Assembly: GCA_013360875.1 (NCBI GenBank)
Contig: JABWAU010000004.1
Span: 1 to 64,000, forward strand
DNA: 64,000 nt
Direction of reading: 5' to 3'
Source: Anaerolineales bacterium
GTDB lineage: Bacteria; Chloroflexota; Anaerolineae; Anaerolineales; Villigracilaceae
The stretch's first letter is position 1, and the number at the start of each line of letters is the position of its first letter. Positions 35,440 through 43,100 of this stretch are shown here, piece after piece. Under the pieces are notes generated by a model, which saw only the letters and a program-made list of their open reading frames with translations, had not been told where the DNA came from and searched no databases. A program made the translations under genes and the position numbers.

Positions 35440-36228
35440 TCACAACGGCATCTGCACCAATCCTCCGTCGAACATCAGGGCATGACCGTGAATGAACGAG
35501 GCGGCGGGCGAAGCCAGCCAGACCGCAGCGCGCGCGAACTCTTCCACGGTGCCCATGCGCCTCAACGGGATTTCGCTTGAAATTTTGGCGGCTTCCTCTT
35601 CCGGGGTGGTGCCGGCCCGGGCGGCGCGGTCAGCCATCAGTTGTTCGACGCGTTCCGTCCACGTCCAGGCGGGGTTGATCGAGTTGACGCGGATGCCCTT
35701 CGGTCCCAGTTCGTTCGCCAGCGATTTTATGAATCCGATCACCGCCAGGCGCAGGGCGTTCGAGAGGATCAGATTGTCCAATGGTTGTTTGATCAGATAC
35801 GACTGTGACGTGACGATGCTTCCCTCGCCCTGCTCGACCATCTTCGGGACGACGGCATAACATAACCGGACCGCGCTCATCAGGGTCAGGTTTGCGGCGA
35901 CCTCCCAGTCTTTGGCATCGAGCGAAAGAAAGTTACCCGGCTTGGGTCCGCCAGCGTTGTTGAACAGGATGTCAATGCGCCCGAATTCCTCGAGCGTCTT
36001 CGCGACGACGTTTTCTATATCATCGGCGTGCGTGAGATCGCCTCTTACCGCCAGGACGTCTGCTCCCGTTTCCTTTGAGATTTCCTTCGCTGCAACTTCG
36101 ATCAGCTCACTGCGGGCGCACATCGCCACCTTTGCGCCTTCACGCGCGAATTCGCGCGCAGTGGCTTTGCCCAGTCCCTTCGACGCGGCGGTTACGAGGG
36201 CTACTTTATCTTTCAATCCCAAATCCAT
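35440..36228 (-). CDS. Short-chain dehydrogenase/reductase, atypical active site
   Basis: 262 residues. An NAD(P)-binding TAASKGLGKATA motif (about 13-24), NNAGGP (about 89-94) and the C-terminal GHALMFDGG mark an SDR close to 3-oxoacyl-ACP reductases. The usual catalytic YxxxK is not present; the aligned region reads LSNALRL after SQSYLIKQP, as in a recognised atypical SDR branch. ATG 36228 with GGAGGA is chosen; the 25 codons upstream are translated repeat. It could be the last gene of the ArsA-like cluster transcript, though repeats intervene. Confidence 0.88.
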   Translation of the reverse strand: MDLGLKDKVALVTAASKGLGKATAREFAREGAKVAMCARSELIEVAAKEISKETGADVLAVRGDLTHADDIENVVAKTLEEFGRIDILFNNAGGPKPGNFLSLDAKDWEVAANLTLMSAVRLCYAVVPKMVEQGEGSIVTSQSYLIKQPLDNLILSNALRLAVIGFIKSLANELGPKGIRVNSINPAWTWTERVEQLMADRAARAGTTPEEEAAKISSEIPLRRMGTVEEFARAAVWLASPAASFIHGHALMFDGGLVQMPL

Positions 36229-36264
36229 GTGTTCCTCCGTGGGGGGTGTGGATGAGTAAAAGCA

Positions 36265-36328
36265 TATACAGGTAGATAGGTACACAAGTAGACATGTACA
36301 CAAATAGGCACCTGTGTACCTGTTTACC
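36265..36328. repeat. GTACAC/GTGTAC palindromic repeat, family E
   Basis: CAGGTAGATAGGTACACAAG is followed by ACCTGTGTACCTGTTTACC, an inverted arrangement. Related copies are at 36620 and 44059. Confidence 0.65.
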
Positions 36329-36331
36329 TCC

Positions 36332-36595
36332 TCAAAAAATCGCGTCCATCAGATCGCGTTCCCGCAACATGCGGCGTTTCCAGTTGTTGATGAGCGGAAC
36401 GACGAAAGGCAAAATCCGCATACTGTAATACGGCGGCAGGAGCGGTACGCCGAGTAGATCGCCGAAACTGATCAGCACGAAGAGATGCTCCAACCCTCCG
36501 CGCTGACGCGCCAGCGTCCGCACCTGGTCGTGGATCGCCAGTCCGTAAAGGATTTCGCGTGAGGTATTGAAGAAACGTGAGAAGACGGTTGTCAT
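36332..36595 (-). CDS. Small hydrophobic protein C, paralogue linked to ArsA-like ATPases
   Basis: 87 residues. It shares with the proteins at 38685 and 39036 the pattern RE(I/F)LYG(L/M) near the N-terminus, then LEHLF(V/I)L, GD(L/M)(L/I)GVP, LPPYYS(M/L)R(I/L)LP and a basic WKRR(M)LRERD end. The middle is very hydrophobic (about 30-70), broken by PP, so it may be one or two membrane-associated helices; no Cys. ATG 36595 is used; the longer frame comes from a repeat. It lies 95 bases downstream of ArsA-like I. I know no named family for it. Confidence 0.78.
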   Translation of the reverse strand: MTTVFSRFFNTSREILYGLAIHDQVRTLARQRGGLEHLFVLISFGDLLGVPLLPPYYSMRILPFVVPLINNWKRRMLRERDLMDAIF

Positions 36596-36619
36596 GTGGA
36601 AGTACAAAAGCAGACAAGC

Positions 36620-36682
36620 ATACAGGTAGGTAAGTACACAGGTACACAAGTTTCACACGTGTTTACCTGTCTACCTGTGCAC
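36620..36682. repeat. GTACAC/GTGTAC palindromic repeat, family E
   Basis: ACAGGTAGGTAAGTACACAG is followed by TTTACCTGTCTACCTGTGC. It separates ArsA-like I from small protein C. Confidence 0.65.
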
Positions 36683-36690
36683 CCATCCAT

Positions 36691-37686
36691 TCAAACGAAC
36701 AGCGCATCTCCCATTCGTGTGAGGGAATCCGTCCCGCGCACTTCGTTTTCATAGAGCGGAATGGTCGAGCGCACCATGCCCTCGAACTTCTGCCACACGT
36801 CGTCCATGTAGCGGTCCTGCATCGCCACACGGTTTTTCACAAAGTCCGGAGACTTGTCGCTCACCTGTGCCTGGTCAATCAGCATGTTGACGATCACGCC
36901 GCCGACCGGGATGCCGAAATCGTGGAACCAGCCGATGAAGCGCGTGATGACCGCGATGGGCAATGCCTCCGCCAGCGTCACGAAGAAGAACGCGGTCAGT
37001 TCGTCGTTGGTGAGCAGTTTTTGCGCCTGTCCCATGCGGTCGCGGAACGAGACGAGATAATCCATTAGTGGGTCGGCTTCCTTTTTCTTGGTGAAGGAAA
37101 GCAGTTCGCGCAGGGTGCGCGCCTCCTCGCGGCTCTTCAACATTTTATTGACCCACAGCGAATACACCTTGGACATCCCCAGCAGGCGGCGCGCGTTGGC
37201 GGTCGGCGCGGTGTCGAAGACGTACACGTCGTACTCGTCGCGCAGCATCAGGTCCACCATGTTCTCGAACATGGCGGATTCTTCGAAAGCGGGGTTCATC
37301 GTCGCCGATTCAACGAAGTCCTCCGCCTTGGTGGAAATATCCGCGAATTTCAGGAACCACTGGATCTTGTCGCGTATCTCCTGCTTGGAGCGTTCGATGG
37401 TTTCCTTGGTGTCAATTTCGTAAGCCCACAGATTCGGAACGCCGTTCACCTGCGTCGGTTTTCCGAAAACATTCTGGCTCAACAATCCGCTCAAACTATG
37501 CACTGGATTCGTGGAGGCGAGCATCACGCGCTTTCCCTGCTTCGCCAGCCAGATCGCCGTCGCGCCAGCCATCACGGTCTTGCCAACTCCGCCTTTGCCG
37601 CCGAAGAATACGTAGCGCAGTTTGTCATGCTCCTTGACGTAATTTTTCATGGAAGTTTCAATCGCTTTTGCGGTCTTTGCAGTCAT
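36691..37686 (-). CDS. ArsA/Get3-like ATPase I, switch I Asp replaced by Asn
   Basis: 331 residues, deviant-Walker P-loop ATPase of the ArsA/Get3 family. The P-loop GGKGGVGKT is at 29-37 and switch II DTAPT at 158-162. In switch I the family's STDPAHSLSD reads STNPVHSLSG, so N60 stands where Get3 has the Asp needed for hydrolysis. No cysteine occurs, so neither the Get3 zinc CxxC nor the ArsA arsenite site is present. The hydrophobic client-binding helices are plausible around 100-130 and 185-230. It lies nine bases after ArsA-like II. It is not an arsenic pump subunit: no arsB or arsR lies near. Confidence 0.88.
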   Translation of the reverse strand: MTAKTAKAIETSMKNYVKEHDKLRYVFFGGKGGVGKTVMAGATAIWLAKQGKRVMLASTNPVHSLSGLLSQNVFGKPTQVNGVPNLWAYEIDTKETIERSKQEIRDKIQWFLKFADISTKAEDFVESATMNPAFEESAMFENMVDLMLRDEYDVYVFDTAPTANARRLLGMSKVYSLWVNKMLKSREEARTLRELLSFTKKKEADPLMDYLVSFRDRMGQAQKLLTNDELTAFFFVTLAEALPIAVITRFIGWFHDFGIPVGGVIVNMLIDQAQVSDKSPDFVKNRVAMQDRYMDDVWQKFEGMVRSTIPLYENEVRGTDSLTRMGDALFV

Positions 37687-37695
37687 CGCTTCCTC

Positions 37696-38670
37696 CTACG
37701 CCCCGTACATGATCTCGGACAGTTTCCTGATCATGTCCAATCCCGTCACGTCGCGTTCCAATTCGGGTACGTGCGCAGCAACCTGCTTCCCGAACGTTTC
37801 GTCAATTTGCTTCAGGTATTTATCCTGCATCTCGATTCGGTTTTTGAGGTAAGGCGGTATGTTCTGTGTGAGCAATTCGCGCGGCACGACGCGGTTGACG
37901 ACGTAACCCATGATCGGCACGTCGAATTTGGCGAACAGGTCCGCCGCCTTGGCTGTATCTATCAGGATCATTTCTTCGGGGATGACCACGAAGAAGAAAC
38001 CGGTCTTCTCCTTGTCGGTCAGAATTCGAGACGAAGCGTTGATGCGTCCGCGGATGTATTGCAGTTCGTTCAGGATGGCATCCTCCTCGGTCTCCTTCTC
38101 GCGCTTCAGCCTGGATACCATTTCCTCGTATTCGCGCATCTCCTCGCGCAGTTTGGTGATCTTATTGATCCACTCATCGTAGACCTTCGCCATGCTCAGG
38201 TAATACAGCGCGTGCCCGAGCGGCACGAGGTCGTAAATGTAGTAATCGTAGTTGCCCTCCACCACGATATCCACCACTGCGTCGAAGATGGCGCTTTCCT
38301 CCATCGCCGGTTCCGCGGACGCAGCCTGGATGTATTGTTCGATCTCATCGGGGACTTCGTCGAAGCCGTACATGTCGAGGATCTTCTTTCGGATCTCCCC
38401 CTGATAGGCTTTGATGTGCTGGTCGGCGTCAATTTCCTGAGCCCACAGGTTCTCCATGATCTTGACAGGTCCCTTGCCGAAAATATCCTTCTGAAAAATA
38501 TCGGACAGACTCGCCTGCGGATCAACAGAGAAGACCAGCACCTTCTTTCCCTGTTGAGCCAGCCAATAGGCAGTCGCGGCGGAGAAGGTGGTCTTCCCCA
38601 GCCCGCCTTTGCCGCCGAACATGATGTAGCGGCGTTCGGGGTGTTCCTCGAAGATTCGTTTGAGTGTCAT
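37696..38670 (-). CDS. ArsA/Get3-like ATPase II, degenerate switch II
   Basis: 324 residues, paralogue of ATPase I. The P-loop GGKGGLGKT is at 19-27. Switch I keeps the catalytic Asp (SVDPQASLSD, D50), but switch II, normally DTAPTGH, reads DLVPLGH at 147-153. No cysteine is present. A long charged helical segment (about 165-205, KLREEMREYEEMVSRLKREK) may be coiled coil. ATG 38670 with GGGAG is chosen; the longer frame is antisense-like read-through of small protein B. The complementary losses in ATPases I and II suggest one mixed dimer. Confidence 0.88.
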   Translation of the reverse strand: MTLKRIFEEHPERRYIMFGGKGGLGKTTFSAATAYWLAQQGKKVLVFSVDPQASLSDIFQKDIFGKGPVKIMENLWAQEIDADQHIKAYQGEIRKKILDMYGFDEVPDEIEQYIQAASAEPAMEESAIFDAVVDIVVEGNYDYYIYDLVPLGHALYYLSMAKVYDEWINKITKLREEMREYEEMVSRLKREKETEEDAILNELQYIRGRINASSRILTDKEKTGFFFVVIPEEMILIDTAKAADLFAKFDVPIMGYVVNRVVPRELLTQNIPPYLKNRIEMQDKYLKQIDETFGKQVAAHVPELERDVTGLDMIRKLSEIMYGA

Positions 38671-38684
38671 TGGGGACTCCCGAT

Positions 38685-38957
38685 TTAGAACATCGCGTCC
38701 GAAACGTCTTTCTCGCGCAACAAGCGTCGCTTCCAGGTCGAGATCTGCGGCACGACATACGGAAGCAGGCGCAGGCTGTAATACGGTGGCAGGATCGGGA
38801 TGCCGATCATGTCGCCCATCGTGATCAGGATGAAGAGATGCTCCATGCTGGCGCGTGTCCGCAGGGCGTAACGGCTCATGTCGTGCGACGCCATGCCATA
38901 GATGATTTCCTTCATATTTTGCCAAAAACTTTTCTTTTCTTCTTCAGTCATGTTCAT
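38685..38957 (-). CDS. Small hydrophobic protein B, paralogue linked to ArsA-like ATPases
   Basis: 90 residues, closest to protein A. After a charged start (TEEEKKSFWQ) come EIIYGM, ASMEHLFILITMGDMIG, ILPPYYSLRLLPYVVP and the basic end TWKRRLLREKD. No Cys. AAAGGA lies before ATG 38957. It precedes ATPase II by 14 bases, so the two are almost certainly co-transcribed. The conserved Pro-Pro-Tyr-Tyr break within a hydrophobic stretch suggests membrane association, perhaps as client or partner of the ATPases. Confidence 0.8.
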   Translation of the reverse strand: MNMTEEEKKSFWQNMKEIIYGMASHDMSRYALRTRASMEHLFILITMGDMIGIPILPPYYSLRLLPYVVPQISTWKRRLLREKDVSDAMF

Positions 38958-38970
38958 TTTCCTTTCTTTG

Positions 38971-39027
38971 CCGCGCAGGCGACATTCTCTTACGCCGACG
39001 GACACGCGAGAGAACGTATCCTACGCA
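38971..39027. repeat. Double-hairpin repeat, family B
   Basis: GCGCAGGCGACATTCTCTTA, then GCCGACGGACACGCGAGAGA and ACGTATCCTACGCAT, a diverged copy of the 30281 element. It lies between small proteins A and B, inside the cluster. Confidence 0.65.
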
Positions 39028-39035
39028 TAAAATAT

Positions 39036-39329
39036 CTAAATTCCATCCAAATGATAATCATGTTCATCGCTAAACTCGCGTTCGCGCAGGACGCGTCGTT
39101 TCCACGTTTCGATGTGGGGGACGATATAAGGCAGCAAACGAAGACTATAATACGGCGGCAAAACAGGTACGCCGATCATATCTCCCACCGTGCCGAGCAT
39201 GAACAGGCTTTCGAGGCTGGCTCGCATTTCCATGGCGTGATGCGCAAACTCCATCCCGAGCATGCCGTATAAAAATTCGCGCACAGCCTGCCAGAGCGAT
39301 TTTTTTTCTGGTTGCCTCGACACATTCAT
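39036..39329 (-). CDS. Small hydrophobic protein A, paralogue linked to ArsA-like ATPases
   Basis: 97 residues, the first gene of the cluster. Core pattern: REFLYGML, RASLESLFML, GDMIGVPVLPPYYSLRLLPY, WKRRVLRERE, then a short charged tail unique to this copy (DEHDYHLDGI). No Cys. TATAAT on the minus strand touches the ATG directly, so transcription would begin inside or at the codon region; either this is chance, or translation starts at GTG two codons on without a leader. The divergent gene at 39369 starts only 39 bases away. Confidence 0.78.
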   Translation of the reverse strand: MNVSRQPEKKSLWQAVREFLYGMLGMEFAHHAMEMRASLESLFMLGTVGDMIGVPVLPPYYSLRLLPYIVPHIETWKRRVLREREFSDEHDYHLDGI

Positions 39330-39368
39330 ATTATACTCACGCCTACTCGTAGAACTCCGAGGTGTACG

Positions 39369-40019
39369 ATGAATTCACAAGCGATCATCATCATTGCAGT
39401 CGCCGTCTTCATGGGCTGGTTTGCCATCGGCATGATCTACAACCTGCGGCGCGGCGACAAACTTCTAAAATGGATGCAGGACGGCTTGCCGCTCATCGGT
39501 CAGCGCACCACCTTCCGCTGGCTGGGCAGTTCCGTTGCCGAGATGGGCATTGCAAAAGCAAAGCGCCCCTTTCACCGCATGGATGTCCTGATCGTTCTCA
39601 AGCCGCGCGACGTTTTTTGGATGACGCTCATCGCGCTTTTTCAAAGACGCAGCGACATCCTGATCTTCCGCGCCGCCCTTGGCACGCCTCCGCTTTTGGA
39701 CCTCGAACTTGCGGACCCAAAAACCTGGAGCGGACGCGAAGCCCTGGCAAAAGCAACCAAACGCGGGTGGGAGGGAACCGATTATCACGGTCTGCGGTTA
39801 ATGGCTCCCAAGGGGTTGATCAATCTCGCCGCCTCCACTGTGGACCAGCTCGCCGCTCCCATGCAGGCGTTTTCGCCTCGCTTCGTTCGTCTCGGCTTGC
39901 GCAAGACCTCCCCAAATATGGAAGTGCACCTGCCGTTCCCCAACCCGAATGAAACGGACGCCAAAACCTACTTTCAGTCCCTGTGCAATTTGGGACGCGC
40001 GATCGGCGAACGGAATTAG
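39369..40019 (+). CDS. Membrane-anchored protein of unknown function
   Basis: 216 residues. One N-terminal helix (about 5-26) followed by a mostly cytoplasmic alpha/beta domain; WLGSSVAEMGIAKAKRPF (about 51-68) and FRAALGTPPLLDLELADP are distinctive, but I do not recognise the family. GAGGTG precedes ATG 39369; the frame is open upstream to 39312 but that start would overlap the divergent gene. Divergent from the ArsA-like cluster with a 39-base shared region, hence possibly co-regulated. A strong terminator overlaps its end. Confidence 0.7.
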   Translation: MNSQAIIIIAVAVFMGWFAIGMIYNLRRGDKLLKWMQDGLPLIGQRTTFRWLGSSVAEMGIAKAKRPFHRMDVLIVLKPRDVFWMTLIALFQRRSDILIFRAALGTPPLLDLELADPKTWSGREALAKATKRGWEGTDYHGLRLMAPKGLINLAASTVDQLAAPMQAFSPRFVRLGLRKTSPNMEVHLPFPNPNETDAKTYFQSLCNLGRAIGERN

Positions 40020-40052
40020 TAGGTCACGCCTCAAGCGTGACCTACTAATTTT
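40014..40052. terminator. Bidirectional terminator
   Basis: AATTAGTAGGTCACGC pairs perfectly with GCGTGACCTACTAATT over a five-base loop, flanked by A- and T-rich ends. It separates the convergent 39369 gene and cstA. Confidence 0.85.
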
Positions 40053-40063
40053 CGCCGTGAAGG

Positions 40064-41983
40064 CTAATCCGTCGCCGCGGCGGCTTTCCGAGTCTTTCCG
40101 CCGCTGGCGTAACGTTGATAGGCCTTGTAACCATCCCAGCCGATGAAGAGAGCGGTGACGAACAACAGTCCGGCAATGACGATCATTGCCCATGCGCCGG
40201 TTGCCGCCGCGCCGCCCTTTGGCACGATGGTCACGAACAGGTTGCGCGCTGTGACCAAGGTTGCAGCCAGCGTGGTGATGTACATGAACAATGTGGGCCA
40301 CAGGGCGAAGGCAGGATTCTTCTTTTGCTCCCTCAACCAGACCGTGACGATTAGCAGGCTAAGCGCCGCCATGAGTTGATTCGCCGCGCCGAACAACTGC
40401 CACAGATACACCCACGTGCCGGTCAATACCAACAGCATGGTCAACACCATCGAAGTGACGGTCGAGACGTGCATGTTCTTGAAGACCGGGACCGCGTCAC
40501 CGACCCACTCCGAGAGCGTCACTCGCATCACGCGGAAGATCAACTGCGTCACCGTCAACACGATGACCATGAACGCGCCGAATCCGAGCGCCGTGCCGAA
40601 GGTTCTGAAATCGGGACCGAAGAGTACCGTCAGCAAGGTGCCGACCCCCGCCGCGAAGCGTCCCGCGCCGCCGCCCGTTCCCACAATGGAGACCGCCACC
40701 AGGGAAAGCAAACCGAGCGTGTTCTCGGTGAACATCGCGCCGCCGCCGACCGGCAAGCCGTCGGTCTCATATTCCAACTGGCGGGCAGTGCCGATGGAGC
40801 CGATCAGCGCGTGCCAGCCGGAGATCGAACCGCAGGCGATGGTCACGAACAGCATGGGCCAAAGCGGTTGCCAGGCTTTGGCCGCATCGTAGGCAAAGCC
40901 CCACGTAATGAGCGGCTTGAGTTGAAATGTCGCGACTTTAACGGTTTCCCCGGCCGCGTTCACGGCGGTTGTGCCGAGGATCGGCGCCAGCACCGCGCCG
41001 AGGGCGCTAAGTCCGATCGTCAACAGCGTGATCCAGAAGCCGATGTAGTTGACCGGCTGGGCGAAGCGCCAGATGGGCAGGGTGGCGGCAAGATAAGAGA
41101 AGGCAAGGATGAACAACGCCCAGAACAGGTAGGCGGGCATCGTCTTGATGGCGCCGGTCGCCGCGTCATACACCGCCGTGGTAGGACGTACGCCTTCCGC
41201 GTTGGGTGGGGGGATGCGCGGGTCGGCATTGGTCGGATCGAAGACGGTCATCACCGAATTACCGCCGGTTAGATTGTTGACCGCGTTGTTGAAAGCCACG
41301 ACCGCGCCGTTGATGGGTCCGACCCATTGAACGGCTCTGGTCTCGGGGTTGATCGTGCTGCCAAAGGGACCGAAGACCATCGCCGCCACGGTCACGATCA
41401 CGACGATCGCCGTCACCAGGATCAGGTCCATCTTCCATTTGTAGAGCATCTGACCAGCCAACAGACCCATGAGGCCGAGCATGATGATGCCGAACGGCAC
41501 GTCGGGGCGGGCAACCATCAGGGCGGACATGATGCCCATGAACGCGCCAGCCACCAGCAACAGGTAGAAGAAGATGAACGTGAACAGGATGGTGCGGGTG
41601 CGCGGCGCGATCAACTTGTGACTGATGGCGCTCAGGCTGTTGCCGTCGTTGCGGACGGCGACCATGATGGCGCTGTAATCGCTCACCCATCCGATGAACG
41701 AAACGCCGATAAGCAGCCACAACAGGGAGGGCGCCCAGCCCCACAGGTTTGCCGCCGTAATGGGACCCACGATGGGACCCGCCGCGGCGATGGACTTGAA
41801 GTGATAACCGTACAGCACGTTGCGGCTGGTCGGCATGAAGTCCACCCCATCCATGTACATTTTTGCGGGGGTGGCTTTCTTCGCATCCGACTGGATGACA
41901 TCCCGGTCGATGCGTTTGGCATAGAAGTTGTATGCCACATAAATGACGATCGCTGCAATCACAACGATCCACAAGGTGTTCAT
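40064..41983 (-). CDS. cstA: Carbon starvation protein CstA-type peptide/pyruvate transporter
   Basis: 639 residues with about 16 membrane helices. CstA family marks are the RDVIQSDAKKATPAKMYMDGVDFMPTSR-type segment (early cytoplasmic loop, given here in parts: ATPAKMYMDGVDF, then MPTSRNVLYGYHF), GPIVGPITAANLWGW, and the SGWHALIGSIGTARQLE motif. In E. coli, CstA and BtsT import pyruvate or peptides under nutrient stress. ATG 41983 has GGAGGA upstream. A thioredoxin-fold protein gene lies upstream on the same strand, 151 bases away, probably one operon. Confidence 0.93.
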   Translation of the reverse strand: MNTLWIVVIAAIVIYVAYNFYAKRIDRDVIQSDAKKATPAKMYMDGVDFMPTSRNVLYGYHFKSIAAAGPIVGPITAANLWGWAPSLLWLLIGVSFIGWVSDYSAIMVAVRNDGNSLSAISHKLIAPRTRTILFTFIFFYLLLVAGAFMGIMSALMVARPDVPFGIIMLGLMGLLAGQMLYKWKMDLILVTAIVVIVTVAAMVFGPFGSTINPETRAVQWVGPINGAVVAFNNAVNNLTGGNSVMTVFDPTNADPRIPPPNAEGVRPTTAVYDAATGAIKTMPAYLFWALFILAFSYLAATLPIWRFAQPVNYIGFWITLLTIGLSALGAVLAPILGTTAVNAAGETVKVATFQLKPLITWGFAYDAAKAWQPLWPMLFVTIACGSISGWHALIGSIGTARQLEYETDGLPVGGGAMFTENTLGLLSLVAVSIVGTGGGAGRFAAGVGTLLTVLFGPDFRTFGTALGFGAFMVIVLTVTQLIFRVMRVTLSEWVGDAVPVFKNMHVSTVTSMVLTMLLVLTGTWVYLWQLFGAANQLMAALSLLIVTVWLREQKKNPAFALWPTLFMYITTLAATLVTARNLFVTIVPKGGAAATGAWAMIVIAGLLFVTALFIGWDGYKAYQRYASGGKTRKAAAATD

Positions 41984-42134
41984 ATAGGTTCCTCCGTTCA
42001 ATGTTGCGTCAGGCAAAACTTACGGATTTACGGACGTATCTGCCAGTAGATGACTTCTCCTCTCAACACATCCCTGGCGCGCAATGGAACAAATCTGTCT
42101 TCCATTCACCTCCTCTCTGGGAGCCTCCTCCGCC

Positions 42135-42596
42135 TCATCCAATCTCCGTCGGTTGACCCGCCAACTGACGGGCAATCTCCTCGCTGGCAGATGGCAGCAT
42201 CTGGCTCCCGATAAAACGGGATCTGCCGTTCACAATGACCGCCGGATAATGGCGGGCGTTGTACTTCAACGATTTGTAAAACCCCTCCACGGACGCCGCA
42301 TCAATCACCTTGAGGACGATGTTGTCGCAGTGCGCCCGGAACATTTCCTTCACCCACTCTGATACGACCTGATACTCCCGCCTCAACTCTTCGGGCAGAC
42401 TGCTCTCCAATTGCTCCTCCTGCACGCGGTTCGACTTGCCCATCTCCCGCCACGCCACTTCACAATGGGTGCAGTGGTAATAGGCGGTGGGCGCGTAGGC
42501 GATGATCTCGACCAGTAAGGGCTTGTCCTGCGAAGTCCTCGTAGAGGGAGTTTTATCGAAGGGCTTGTCCTGAGCGGCGTCGAAGGGTTTGTTCAT
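42135..42596 (-). CDS. Thioredoxin-fold protein with repeat-derived N-terminus
   Basis: 153 residues. From about residue 27 the fold is thioredoxin-like: EIIAYAPTAYYHCTHCEVAW has a CTHC redox pair, and HYPAVIVNGR provides the cis-Pro loop. The first 26 residues (NKPFDAAQDKPFDK and following) are translated dispersed repeat. AGGAG is positioned for the second of two adjacent ATGs, at 42596. It is upstream of cstA on the same strand. The redox partner is unknown; linkage to CstA suggests control of, or cofactor supply to, the transporter, but this is inference. Confidence 0.75.
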   Translation of the reverse strand: MNKPFDAAQDKPFDKTPSTRTSQDKPLLVEIIAYAPTAYYHCTHCEVAWREMGKSNRVQEEQLESSLPEELRREYQVVSEWVKEMFRAHCDNIVLKVIDAASVEGFYKSLKYNARHYPAVIVNGRSRFIGSQMLPSASEEIARQLAGQPTEIG

Positions 42597-42599
42597 CAT

Positions 42600-43100
42600 T
42601 CGCTCCTGTAAAATAAAAACGCCAGCGAGCATCCCCCCTTTGCCCAGTGGCGTTACAAAAACAGTTCCCGGGTGACCACAATTCGCCCGGTTCCGACAGA
42701 AACCAGAATGTGTGATGCGTTCGACGGAAGTCGCATTTTGACCTCGAACAATGTCAGATTGTCACACGGTTTGCCAGCGGTTCATCCTAAATATTCGTAT
42801 ATGTCCATAAATAAAAATGTTGGTTTAATTTTACAAATCTATGTCACAAAAGTCAACTGATGTTTGTAACTTTCAAAAAACCTTTGGAGAACGTCTGAAA
42901 ACAAGATCAGAGAGGCTGGCATTGTCATTTCGAGCGAAGCGAGAAATCTTTACCCGGCCGAGCCAGGATTTCTCCTCATGGAGTTTACCCTGAGCCGAAG
43001 CCCTGACACTGAACGAAGTGAAGTGGAAGGGTCAGCCGAAGGGCTCGTCGAAATGACATCTGGCAGGTTTTTCAGACACTCTTTGCTAAGAAACAGTTTC
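42600..43100. other. Gene-free regulatory stretch with dispersed repeat
   Basis: No gene is seen. About 42770-42890 is A/T-rich and probably holds the promoter of the thioredoxin-like/cstA operon. 42923-43058 is a palindromic repeat: TGTCATTTCGAGCGAAGCG and GTCGAAATGACA ends, with CTGAGCCGAAG and GGGTCAGCCGAAGGGCTCG inside. Confidence 0.65.
42923..43058. repeat. Dispersed repeat, family A/C hybrid
   Basis: The ends (TGTCATTTCGAGC / CGAAATGACA) resemble family A, while the centre has the CCGAAGGGCTCG block of the FDAAQDKP-coding repeats. Confidence 0.65.

Noticed and set aside
36691..38670. Arsenite efflux system (ArsA with ArsB)
   Set aside because: There is no arsB, arsC, arsD or arsR nearby, and neither ATPase contains a cysteine.
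38671..38925. N-terminal extension of ArsA-like ATPase II
   Set aside because: It runs through small protein B in another frame; ATG 38670 has a good ribosome binding site and fits the family start.
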